DNA of 64,000 nt from CAVVAL01 sp963742725 (GTDB lineage Bacteria > Actinomycetota > Actinomycetes > Mycobacteriales > Cryptosporangiaceae), in assembly GCA_963742725.1 (NCBI GenBank), contig CAVUMX010000001.1, positions 992,001 through 1,056,000 on the forward strand, given 5' to 3'. Below, piece by piece: positions 35,117 through 42,519 of this stretch (positions within the stretch are counted from its first letter, which is position 1; every line of letters begins with the position of its first letter). The translations under genes were made by a program, and so were the position numbers. Below the pieces are notes generated by a model that was given only the letters and a program-made list of their open reading frames with translations, was not told the origin of the DNA and made no database searches.

Positions 35117-35400
35117 GCGGCGACCTCCTCCTTGCGCGGGCGTCCCCTCGGGCGCTTGCGGGCGATAACCACGCCGCGCTCGAAGATCTCGCCGCCCCAG
35201 ACGCCCCACGGCTCACGCCGCTCGATGGCGCCTTCAAGGCATGCGACACGCAGGGGGCAGGTGCCACAGAGCCCCTTGGCGAGCTCCAGGCTGGCCGGGG
35301 ATTCCGCGAACCACAGTTCGGGGTCCTCCCGCCGGCAGGGAAGGCTCAGGTCGGGGTCGGCCGCCTTGCCGTCAAGCAGGGCGAGGCCAGTGTCGATCAC
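35113..35400 (-). CDS. whiB7: WhiB7 (WblC) antibiotic-resistance regulator
   Basis: A 95-residue iron-sulfur transcription factor. Four conserved cysteines (LPCRRE and LCGTCPLRVAC), the WhiB turn GVWGG, and a C-terminal AT-hook RPRGRPRK, which among WhiB proteins marks WhiB7/WblC. It works with the housekeeping sigma factor at promoters with an AT tract upstream of -35 and switches on intrinsic resistance to ribosome-targeting drugs. GTG 35400 follows GGAAGAGG. Expression is probably set by the leader ORF and terminator upstream plus autoregulation. Confidence 0.95.
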   Translation of the reverse strand: MIDTGLALLDGKAADPDLSLPCRREDPELWFAESPASLELAKGLCGTCPLRVACLEGAIERREPWGVWGGEIFERGVVIARKRPRGRPRKEEVAA

Positions 35401-35457
35401 GCGGGGTCACCTCTTCCGTCTTTGGTGGTGGTCGTCTTTTGGACGGTGGGTCTGGCG

Positions 35458-35504
35458 GACAAACAAAGAGGCCGTGGATCCCGGTTGACGGGTTCCACGG
35501 CCTC
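35458..35504 (-). terminator. whiB7 leader attenuator hairpin
   Basis: 16-nt arms (35468-35483 and 35489-35504, one mismatch) with a 5-nt loop. On the minus strand it is followed by TTTGTTTGT. It lies between the leader ORF and whiB7, where uORF-controlled terminators occur in mycobacteria and Streptomyces. Confidence 0.85.
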
Positions 35505-35525
35505 GAAGGTGAGCCGGTTGGTCTG

Positions 35526-35840
35526 TTAGACCGGCCTACTTCGAGGTGGAACACCCGCCGCGACATCGACGCGCGGGACGTCGACGCCAACCGGCGTACC
35601 GAAGCCGTAGTCACTGAGCTGTCCGGTGAGCGGAGCCGACTTGACCCAGATCGGGGTCAGGGCAGACTTCTCCTGCGTCCGGAACTTCGTGGGCGCGGTG
35701 CGCACGGTCGCAATGCGCTCACTGAGCTCGAGGTGACGACGAACGTCGGCACCATGGGCGGCCAACTGGCGGCCCGCTTCCGAGCACATGGCAACGGAGG
35801 CGGCCGACATCGGCACGCTCTGCGTGATGGTCTTCTCCAT
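35526..35840 (-). CDS. 104-codon whiB7 leader ORF
   Basis: ATG 35840 follows a perfect AAGGAGG. The ORF begins MEKTITQSVPMSAASVAM and ends VAAGVPPRSRPV, 21 nt before the attenuator stem. In known cases, slowed translation of the whiB7/wblC leader by antibiotics prevents terminator folding and lets RNA polymerase reach whiB7. It may encode no stable protein. The tail RSR fits the basic-x-basic arrest pattern. Confidence 0.75.
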   Translation of the reverse strand: MEKTITQSVPMSAASVAMCSEAGRQLAAHGADVRRHLELSERIATVRTAPTKFRTQEKSALTPIWVKSAPLTGQLSDYGFGTPVGVDVPRVDVAAGVPPRSRPV

Positions 35841-35904
35841 GTCGTCCACCTCCTTCCGAGGTCGTGTGTCGGGCGTGGCCAGGCGGTCGCCTCGCGCAGA
35901 ACGA

Positions 35905-35942
35905 AGAGTATGTCGGCGCCTGGGGGCGGGCAAACCCTTTTT
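35905..35942 (-). promoter_or_regulatory. whiB7: WhiB7-type autoregulated promoter
   Basis: On the minus strand AAAAA (35938-35942), then GGGT, -35 TTGCCC (35928-35933), a 17-bp spacer and -10 TACTCT (35905-35910). An AT tract directly upstream of -35 is the known WhiB7 AT-hook target. About 60 nt separate the likely start of transcription from the leader ATG. Confidence 0.75.
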
Positions 35943-35945
35943 CGG

Positions 35946-35977
35946 CTCGAATCGTCGAGGTGTCAGCTACCTGACAC
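35946..35977. promoter_or_regulatory. Two adjacent palindromes upstream of the whiB7 promoter
   Basis: CTCGA-ATCG-TCGAG (35946-35959) directly followed by GTGTCAG-CTAC-CTGACAC (35960-35977). They lie just upstream of the AT tract and downstream of uvrD2. They could be an operator, or hairpins ending the uvrD2 transcript. Confidence 0.4.
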
Positions 35978-36055
35978 TTCTACGCGCGACACGCCGGACA
36001 ACACGCCGAAACGCGGCCGAAAACTTGCGAGATCCTGCAACAAAGAAAAGAAAAA

Positions 36056-38197
36056 CTACCCGTCGTCCTCATCGGACCCGGCTTCCGACACCACCACGCC
36101 GGCGACCGCGACCGGGTCGCCGCCACCGACCAGCGCCAGCACGGACTCGCCGTAGAGCGTCAGCTTCCGCGGCCCCACGCCGGGGATCGTGGCCAGCTCC
36201 TCCTCGGTGCCGGGGCTCTGCTCGGCCACGGCGGTGAGGGTCGCATCGGTGAAGATCACGTACGCCGGGAGCTTCTGCTCCTTCGCGAGGATGCCGCGCC
36301 AGGCGCGCAGCCGCTCGAACAGGTCCTCGTCGTAGTCGGCCGGGCAACCACCGCAGCGGCGCAGCTTCCGCTGGGTCGGGTCGAACAGCGCGACACCGCA
36401 GATCCGGCAGATCGGCAGGCTCTTCGCCCCGGACTTCTTGGTCTTCGCCCGCGCGGACGCCACCGCCCCACCCGAGGCGCCCGAATCCGGCAGGAACCGG
36501 CTCGGCCGCCGGCTGCCCCGCCCACCGGGTGACCGGGTAAGCGCCCAGGACATCCACAGGTGCTCTCGCGCCCGCGTGATGCCGACGTACAGCAGCCGGC
36601 GCTCCTCCTCCAGCTGCGCCGCCGTCTTCGCGTACGTGATCGGGATCGTGCCCTCCGCCAGCCCGACCAGGAACACGGCGTCCCACTCCAGGCCCTTCGC
36701 CGCGTGGAGCGAGGCGAGCGTGACACCGTCGACGGTCGGGGCGTGCTGGACGGCGGCCCGCTCGGCCAGCTCGTCGGTGAACGCGGGCAGGCCGATGTCC
36801 GGCGTGGCGGCCGCGAAGTCCTCGGCGAGCCGGACGAGCGCCGCCAGCGCCTCCCACTTCTCCCTCGCCGCCCCACCGGACGGCGGCGACGCGGCCTGGA
36901 ACCCCATCGCGGACAACGTCTCCGTCACGGCCGGCACCAGCGGGTCGCCGGGTTCGACCGCCCGCGCGGCGCCGCGCAGCAGGACCATCGCCTCGCGGAT
37001 CTCCGGGCGCTCGAAGAACCGCTCCACGCCCCGGACGACGTACGGGACGCCGGCATCGGCCAGCGCCTGCTCGTACGCGGCGGACTGGGCATTCGTCCGG
37101 AACAGCACCGCGATCTCGGCCGCCGGCGTGCCGGCCTTGATCAGCTCGATGCACCGGCCGGCGACCGCGGCGGCCTCGGCTGGCTCGTCCGGGAAGGACG
37201 ACGTGCGCGGCGACGGACCGTCCGGACGCTGGCCGACCAGCCGCAGCCGTACCCGCGCCTCGGCGCCGGTCGCCGCCGCGATCACCTGGTTGGCCAGCTC
37301 CACGACCTGCGGTGTCGACCGGTAGTCGCGCTCCAGGCGGATCACCGTCGACTGCGGGTGCGCCCGGGCGAAGTCGACCAGGTAGGACGACGTGGCGCCG
37401 GTGAACGAGTAGATCGTCTGGCTCGCGTCGCCGACGACGCACAGATCGCGGCGGCCGCCGAGCCAGGAGTCGAGGAGACGCTGCTGGAGCGGGTTGACGT
37501 CCTGGTACTCGTCGACCACGAAATGCCGGTACTGGGCGCGGATCTGCTCGGCGACGTCCCGGTGCTCCTCGATCGCCCACACCGTGGCGCGCAGCAGATC
37601 CTCGAAGTCGATGACGCCCATTTTCCGCTTGAGCTGCTCGTACGCCGCGTACAGCTCGGCCATGGACTCCGGCGCGATCGGCACGTCCCGGCCGGCCTTC
37701 GCCGCCGCCACCGCGTACTCCGCCGGCTCGACCAGGCCGGACTTCGCCCACTCGATCTCCGACGTGCAGTCGCGGACGCCCGTGCGGTCGAGCCGGATGC
37801 GGGCCCGCGCCGCCGCCTGGCCGACGATCCGCGCCTTGCTGTCCAGCAGGTCGGGAAGCGCCCGCCCGGAGAAGACCCGGGGGGCGAAGTACCGCAGCTG
37901 CCGCAGCGCCGCGGCGTGGAACGTGCGGGCCTGCACGCCGCCGACACCCAGTTCGCGGAGGCGGCCCCGCATCTCACCCGCCGCGCGCGCCGTGAACGTG
38001 ACGGCCAGCACGTGCTGGCCCGCCGTCGCGCCGGTCAGGACGCCGTGCGCGATGCGGTGCGTGATCGCGCGGGTCTTCCCGGTGCCGGCGCCGGCGAGGA
38101 TGCAGACCGGGCCGCGTGGCGCGAGCACGGCGGCCCGCTGGTCGTCGTCGAGCCCGGCGAGCACATGGTCCACAGCGGCGGAGGTGTCGACGGTCAC
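36056..38197 (-). CDS. uvrD2: SF1 DNA helicase UvrD2
   Basis: A 713-residue ATP-dependent DNA helicase. Motif I GAGTGKT is at residues 36-42, motif II reads VVDEYQDVN, motif III GDASQTIYSFTGA and motif VI VGITRAREHL. After the helicase core come a tetracysteine zinc module (CRICG and CGGCP) and a C-terminal HRDC domain (EEELATIPGVGPRKL), the layout of actinobacterial UvrD2. GTG 38197 is chosen since helicase motif Q follows closely. Divergent from the mycoredoxin gene, as in M. tuberculosis. Role in DNA repair. Confidence 0.95.
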   Translation of the reverse strand: MTVDTSAAVDHVLAGLDDDQRAAVLAPRGPVCILAGAGTGKTRAITHRIAHGVLTGATAGQHVLAVTFTARAAGEMRGRLRELGVGGVQARTFHAAALRQLRYFAPRVFSGRALPDLLDSKARIVGQAAARARIRLDRTGVRDCTSEIEWAKSGLVEPAEYAVAAAKAGRDVPIAPESMAELYAAYEQLKRKMGVIDFEDLLRATVWAIEEHRDVAEQIRAQYRHFVVDEYQDVNPLQQRLLDSWLGGRRDLCVVGDASQTIYSFTGATSSYLVDFARAHPQSTVIRLERDYRSTPQVVELANQVIAAATGAEARVRLRLVGQRPDGPSPRTSSFPDEPAEAAAVAGRCIELIKAGTPAAEIAVLFRTNAQSAAYEQALADAGVPYVVRGVERFFERPEIREAMVLLRGAARAVEPGDPLVPAVTETLSAMGFQAASPPSGGAAREKWEALAALVRLAEDFAAATPDIGLPAFTDELAERAAVQHAPTVDGVTLASLHAAKGLEWDAVFLVGLAEGTIPITYAKTAAQLEEERRLLYVGITRAREHLWMSWALTRSPGGRGSRRPSRFLPDSGASGGAVASARAKTKKSGAKSLPICRICGVALFDPTQRKLRRCGGCPADYDEDLFERLRAWRGILAKEQKLPAYVIFTDATLTAVAEQSPGTEEELATIPGVGPRKLTLYGESVLALVGGGDPVAVAGVVVSEAGSDEDDG

Positions 38198-38303
38198 GCC
38201 GTCGATCCTGCCAGTCCGCGCCCCCGCGGGAAGCACCCGTCCCCAGATGGTGTTGTATCCACAGATTCCAGCGTCCTACGTGTCGAAATGAGGCCCCTGC
38301 CCT

Positions 38304-38540
38304 ATGAGCGTCACCATGTACAGCACGCCGTGGTGCGGCTACTGCCGTCGGCTGAAGAGCCAGATGGAACGCGAGGGCATCGCCTACTCCGAGGTCGACA
38401 TCGAGCGGGACCCGAAGGCCGCCGACTACGTGATGAGCGTCAACGGCGGTAACCAGACCGTCCCGACGGTGGTCTTCCCCGACGGCAGCGCCCTCACCAA
38501 CCCGACGCTCGCCCAGGTCAAGCAGCGCCTCGCGGCGTGA
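38304..38540 (+). CDS. mrx1: Mycoredoxin (glutaredoxin-like)
   Basis: A 78-residue thiol oxidoreductase of the glutaredoxin fold. The active site CGYC lies in STPWCGYCRRL, the cis-Pro loop is QTVPTVVF, and DGSALTNPTLAQV matches the C-terminal part. The size, the WCGYC site and the place beside uvrD2 match mycoredoxin-1 (Rv3198A), which reduces mycothiol-mixed disulfides. It acts in the cytoplasm in thiol stress defence. Confidence 0.92.
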   Translation: MSVTMYSTPWCGYCRRLKSQMEREGIAYSEVDIERDPKAADYVMSVNGGNQTVPTVVFPDGSALTNPTLAQVKQRLAA

Positions 38541-38612
38541 CCTCCGCGCGTTGACCCGCTGCGCCGGCCCACACATGGCTCCCCGCGCCGCGGCACGAAC
38601 GGGCGAGCGCCC

Positions 38613-39254
38613 GTGACCGCCCGCGCCGGCCGGCGGCCGACGCCGGTGTCTCCTGAGACGCTGGTCGCCACCCTGGCTGGCCTCTTCGTCAGCGCGGCCG
38701 GCTCCGGACGGCTCCGGGTCGCCGTGGACGGCGCCGATGCCGCCGGCGGCCGTGAACTCGCCGACGCGCTCGTCGACCCCCTCCAGCGGCACGGGGTCGA
38801 AGCCCTCCGGGTCAGCGCGGCCGATTACCTGCGGGCCGCGTCACTGCGGTACGAGCACGGCCGGACCGATCCGGACTCGTTCTACGAAAGCTGGCTCGAC
38901 ACCGGCGCCCTGGCGCGCGAGGTGCTCGATCCGCTCGGTCCACAGGGCAGCGGACGGTGGCTCCCCGCGCTCTGGGACGCCACCGCCGATCGCGCCACCC
39001 GCGCCGCGTACGCGCAGGCCGGCGCGCCGGCGGTCCTGCTCGTCGACGGCACGTTCCTGCTCGGCAACGGAATGAGCTTCGACCTCGCCGTCCACCTGCA
39101 CCTCAGCGCCGCCGCGCTCACCCGCCGGACGCCGCCCGACCAGCACTGGACGCTGCCCGCGTACGCGCGCTACGCCGCCGAGGTCGATCCGCTGTCCGCG
39201 GCCGACGTGATCGTCCGTACCGACGACCCCCGCCACCCCGCCATCCAGCTCTGA
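38613..39254 (+). CDS. Uridine kinase-like protein with eroded P-loop
   Basis: A 213-residue protein with the fold order of uridine/nucleoside kinases: an N-terminal strand and loop, FYESWLDTGALAREVLDPL, then LLVDGTFLLGN, which matches the Walker B/lid region. The expected GxxxxGKS/T reads VDGADAAGGREL, with no Lys or Ser/Thr. Nucleotide binding is therefore doubtful. GTG 38613 follows GGGCGAG. It lies on the same strand as the mycoredoxin gene, 72 bp on. Function unknown. Confidence 0.65.
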   Translation: MTARAGRRPTPVSPETLVATLAGLFVSAAGSGRLRVAVDGADAAGGRELADALVDPLQRHGVEALRVSAADYLRAASLRYEHGRTDPDSFYESWLDTGALAREVLDPLGPQGSGRWLPALWDATADRATRAAYAQAGAPAVLLVDGTFLLGNGMSFDLAVHLHLSAAALTRRTPPDQHWTLPAYARYAAEVDPLSAADVIVRTDDPRHPAIQL

Positions 39255-39259
39255 CAGCG

Positions 39260-40021
39260 CTACGGCGAGCAGGCGACCCGCTCGTTGGGGAGCCCCGCAC
39301 CGGGCGCCTCGTCCGCCGACAGATCCGGGACGCCCGGCAGGTCCGGGACGACGCGCAGCGCGGGCACCGCGGCGGCCGCACCAGCGGACAGCGCGACCAC
39401 GGCCACGCTGCTCACCACCATGACCGACGCGGTCGTCATGATCGCCGGATCGGTGACGAGCACCCCGTAGCTGACCCATCCGACGTTGCACAGCACGCTC
39501 ATCCCCCACCGCGTGCGGGAGACGCCGCCGGCGTCCAGCGCACCCGAGATCCGCGCGCGCAGCAGCAGCCACACCTGCGGCAACGCCATCGCGAGGGTCA
39601 CGGTGCTGGCCAGCACGCCCGCCACCGGGGTACCACCGATCACCGCGACGAGCGTGATGACCGCGACGCCGCCGGCCACGGCCGGTAACCAGGCGCGGGT
39701 CCGCAGGCCGGCCTTCACGACCAGCCCGGACAGCACGCCCGTGCCCCCGATCAGGGCGAGACCGTTCATGACGATCTGCACGCCACTGGCCTGGCTCAAC
39801 CCGTACGCGAACCACGTGGCCGGCGTCAGCACGGTGAGGATGCAGCTCAGCGTGGACAGGCCGGCGTACCGCCCGGTCCGCCAGAGCCGCCACACCTGTG
39901 GCCACGCGGACAGCACTCCGATCGATCCGGCCACGACGGCCAGCGCGTCGACCCACAACGGCGCCGCGTCGACCGGGTAGCTGGGCAGGGCGAACGCCGC
40001 TTCGGAATCGATCATGGGCAC
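39260..40021 (-). CDS. PQ-loop/SWEET-like seven-helix membrane protein
   Basis: A 253-residue membrane protein with seven predicted helices in two halves. Each half opens with a PQ-type motif (GVLSAWPQVWRLWRTG and TLAMALPQVWLLLR), as in SWEET sugar uniporters and PQ-loop transporters. Bacterial SemiSWEETs have a single half, so this is a full-length, duplicated form. GTG 40021 lies 10 nt after GGGAGG, with ATG 40015 two codons later. The tail (APGAGLPNERVACSP) is soluble. Substrate unknown, sugars possible. Confidence 0.65.
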   Translation of the reverse strand: MPMIDSEAAFALPSYPVDAAPLWVDALAVVAGSIGVLSAWPQVWRLWRTGRYAGLSTLSCILTVLTPATWFAYGLSQASGVQIVMNGLALIGGTGVLSGLVVKAGLRTRAWLPAVAGGVAVITLVAVIGGTPVAGVLASTVTLAMALPQVWLLLRARISGALDAGGVSRTRWGMSVLCNVGWVSYGVLVTDPAIMTTASVMVVSSVAVVALSAGAAAAVPALRVVPDLPGVPDLSADEAPGAGLPNERVACSP

Positions 40022-40130
40022 AGTCTCTCAGCCTCCCCCGACAACAATGAAACCGTTTTCTCACCATGCGGCCGTGAGTTTCCCCACGTCAGAACCTGGA
40101 GGGTGGCGGGCGGCGGCGGAAGGGCCGGGG

Positions 40131-40257
40131 CGGCGGGCGGCCGGGTGCGCGAGCGGCGGCGGAAGGTGCGGGCGGCGGGCGGCCGGGTGCGCGAGCGGCG
40201 GCGGAGAGGGCGGGGGCGGCGTGCGGCGGGCGGCCGGGTGCGGCGAGCGGCGGCGGA
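40131..40257. repeat. GC-only tandem repeat
   Basis: Three copies of a 33-34-nt unit (CGGCGGGCGGCCGGGTGCGC and a GAGCGGCGGCGGA tail) begin at 40131, 40173 and 40224. It fills most of the gap between the membrane protein (start) and nudC (end). Confidence 0.8.
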
Positions 40258-40283
40258 GAGGGCCGGGGCCGTAGAAAGGCCGC

Positions 40284-41171
40284 TCAGGCCTCGTCGCGCC
40301 AGCGGACGATCAGGTGGTACGCGATCGACACCGGCGGCGGCAGCAGCGGCTCGGTCGCCGGGCCTTTCCCGCGCAGCTCGCCGCGCGTGTACCAGCGCGC
40401 GTCCTCGAGTTCGGTGTGGTCGACGCGCACCGGCTGGGACGGATCCCCGATCGCCGTGAACCCGAGCATGAGCGAGGCGGGCAGCGGCCACGGCTGGCTG
40501 GCGACGTAGGTGACGCCGGTGACGTCGACGCCCGCCTCTTCCATCACCTCGCGGTGGACGGTGGCCTCGGCCGACTCGCCCGGCTCGACGAACCCGGCGA
40601 GGCACGAGTACCGGTTCGGGGGCCACGCGGCCTGGCGGCTGAGCAGGCACTGGCCCTCGTCGCCCGCGACACCGTCGTGGACGAGCACGATCATCGCCGG
40701 ATTGGTCCGCGGCCACACCGGACCGGAGCCGTCGCTCGCCTCGGCCTCCCAGCCGCCTGAGTGCAGCCGCAGCGGGGCGCCGGTGAGCGGGCTGTACCGG
40801 TACCCGCGGACCCAGTTCGCCAGCCCGACGGCCTCGGCGAGCAGCGCGGCGTCGTACCCGTCGAGCTCGGCGCCGACCTGGTACAGGTGTGCGGAGCGGG
40901 CACCGGCCACGACCGGGTGCGTACCGATCACGGCGAAGTACGGCGCCTCGCTGTCGACGCCGAGGAACAGCCGCTCGCCGTCCGGTGCGTCCTCGGGACC
41001 GACGAGCGCCAGCTTGGGCGGGTCGCCGGTCACGAGGGTCCGGCCGTCGGACGGGTCGACGACGAGCACCTTGGCGCGCGTCCAGACCTCGGCGAGCCAC
41101 GCCTCGTCCGTGCGGCGGTGGGCGGCGCGGTCGATCAGTTCCCGGCAGAACGCCAGACCGCGCCAGTCCAC
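40284..41171 (-). CDS. nudC: NudC, NADH/NAD pyrophosphatase (NUDIX)
   Basis: A 295-residue NUDIX hydrolase that splits NAD(H) and may remove NAD caps from RNA. The Nudix box is GFVEPGESAEATVHREVMEEAGV-like, complete with REVMEEAG. The NudC-specific SQPWPLPASLMLGF follows. The four zinc-ribbon cysteines of classical NudC are absent: where CPxCG is expected the protein reads SPLTG, and the second pair is also lost. GTG 41171 is 7 bp after the M16 gene, so it is third in that operon. Confidence 0.92.
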   Translation of the reverse strand: MDWRGLAFCRELIDRAAHRRTDEAWLAEVWTRAKVLVVDPSDGRTLVTGDPPKLALVGPEDAPDGERLFLGVDSEAPYFAVIGTHPVVAGARSAHLYQVGAELDGYDAALLAEAVGLANWVRGYRYSPLTGAPLRLHSGGWEAEASDGSGPVWPRTNPAMIVLVHDGVAGDEGQCLLSRQAAWPPNRYSCLAGFVEPGESAEATVHREVMEEAGVDVTGVTYVASQPWPLPASLMLGFTAIGDPSQPVRVDHTELEDARWYTRGELRGKGPATEPLLPPPVSIAYHLIVRWRDEA

Positions 41172-41178
41172 CGGGGCC

Positions 41179-42519
41179 TCACGCGCTCCGCTCGACCGGT
41201 CCCAGCGCCGACACCGGGCGCTCGACGGCCTCGGCCTCGCCCAGCGCGACCGTGACCGCCTTGGCCGGGGCCAGGTACGTGGACGCGGCGGCGAACACCT
41301 CGTCCACCGTGACCTTCGCCAGCCGCTGCGGGTGCTCTGCGAGCCAGTCGAGGCCCAGCCCGAACCCGGACAGGGCGGCGAGCGTCCCGGCGAGACCGGA
41401 CTGGGACGAGATCGACAGCGCGAGCGTGCCGATCGCGTACTGGCGCGCCTGGTCGAGCTCCTCCGCGGTCGGCGGGAGCGTCGAGATCCGGCCCAGCTCG
41501 TAGCCGATCTCGACGAGCGCCGGCGCCGTGACCTCGGTCGCCACGTCGGCGCCGACGACGATCATCGACCCGGCGGCCGAGTGGTCGATCGTGCTGTGCG
41601 GCGAGTACGTGTAGCCCTTGTCCTCGCGAATGTTCTCGGTGAGGCGCGAGGAGAAGTACCCGCCGAAGACCATGTTGGCGAGCTGGAGCGCCGGGTAGTC
41701 CGGGTGCTCGCGGGGCACGGCGGTGAGGCCGAGACGCAGCGACGACTGCACCGAGCCGGGCCGGTCGACGAGCAGCAGCGGACCGGGGACCAGCGGCGGA
41801 ACCGGCGGCGTGACGAGGCCGGTGCCGGTCGTGGACCACGGCGCGAGCGCGGCCTCGGCGACGTCCAGCACCTGTTCCGGCTCGACGTCGCCGACGATGA
41901 CGAGCGTGCTGCCCGCCGGGACGACGCGGCTGCCGTGCAGTGCGCGCAGCGCGTCCGGGCCGACCGCGCGGACCTGCTCCGGCTCGGGCGTCTCGATCGC
42001 GTACGGGTGGGTGCCGTAGAGCCGCTTCAGCAGCGCCTGGCGGACGGCGTGCGACGGCTGCGACGCCGCCATCTCGATCCGGTCGGCGAGATGTTCGCGT
42101 TCGGTGCCGACCTCGCGCTCGGGGTACGCGGCGTTGGTCAGCACGTCGGCGAGCACGTCCAGCAGCCGGGGCAGGCCGTCGGCGAGTGAGTTGCCGGAGA
42201 CGACCAGCCGGTCCGGGTCGGCGGCGACGTTGAGCCCGCCACCGACCTCCTGCAGCGTGGCCGCGAGCTCCACGTTGGACAGTGTCGCGGTACCGGAGAG
42301 CAGCGTCTCGGCCAGCACGGACGTGGACGGCACGTGATCGGCGTCCGCACCGGCGAACGGGACCCGCAGCCGCACCTCGACGAGTGGCACCGTGGAGCGG
42401 CGCACGACGAGCACGCGCAGGCCGGTCGCGAGCGTCCGCTCGGCCACCACCGGCTTCGGCGCGACACGGGGTTCGGTCAGCGCCGGAACGGGGATCCGGA
42501 CAACGTCGACGGCGGTCAC
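41179..42519 (-). CDS. M16 peptidase-like protein, non-catalytic subunit
   Basis: A 446-residue M16 (insulinase/MPP) family protein without the zinc motif HxxEH. The matching site reads TSVLAETLLSG. It keeps the substrate-handling Arg/Tyr motif FGGYFSSRLTENIREDKGYTYS, so it should be the regulatory half of a heterodimer with the upstream gene. Its GTG overlaps that gene's TGA by 4 nt (GTGA), which ensures equal expression. Followed by nudC. Confidence 0.9.
   Translation of the reverse strand: MTAVDVVRIPVPALTEPRVAPKPVVAERTLATGLRVLVVRRSTVPLVEVRLRVPFAGADADHVPSTSVLAETLLSGTATLSNVELAATLQEVGGGLNVAADPDRLVVSGNSLADGLPRLLDVLADVLTNAAYPEREVGTEREHLADRIEMAASQPSHAVRQALLKRLYGTHPYAIETPEPEQVRAVGPDALRALHGSRVVPAGSTLVIVGDVEPEQVLDVAEAALAPWSTTGTGLVTPPVPPLVPGPLLLVDRPGSVQSSLRLGLTAVPREHPDYPALQLANMVFGGYFSSRLTENIREDKGYTYSPHSTIDHSAAGSMIVVGADVATEVTAPALVEIGYELGRISTLPPTAEELDQARQYAIGTLALSISSQSGLAGTLAALSGFGLGLDWLAEHPQRLAKVTVDEVFAAASTYLAPAKAVTVALGEAEAVERPVSALGPVERSA

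Noticed and set aside
38250..38262. TGTATCCACAG as a fourth DnaA box
   Set aside because: It differs from TTATCCACA and is likely chance. Only the three exact boxes are reported.
40131..40257. CRISPR-like array
   Set aside because: The units are nearly contiguous, of pure G/C sequence, without unique spacers, and no cas genes occur.
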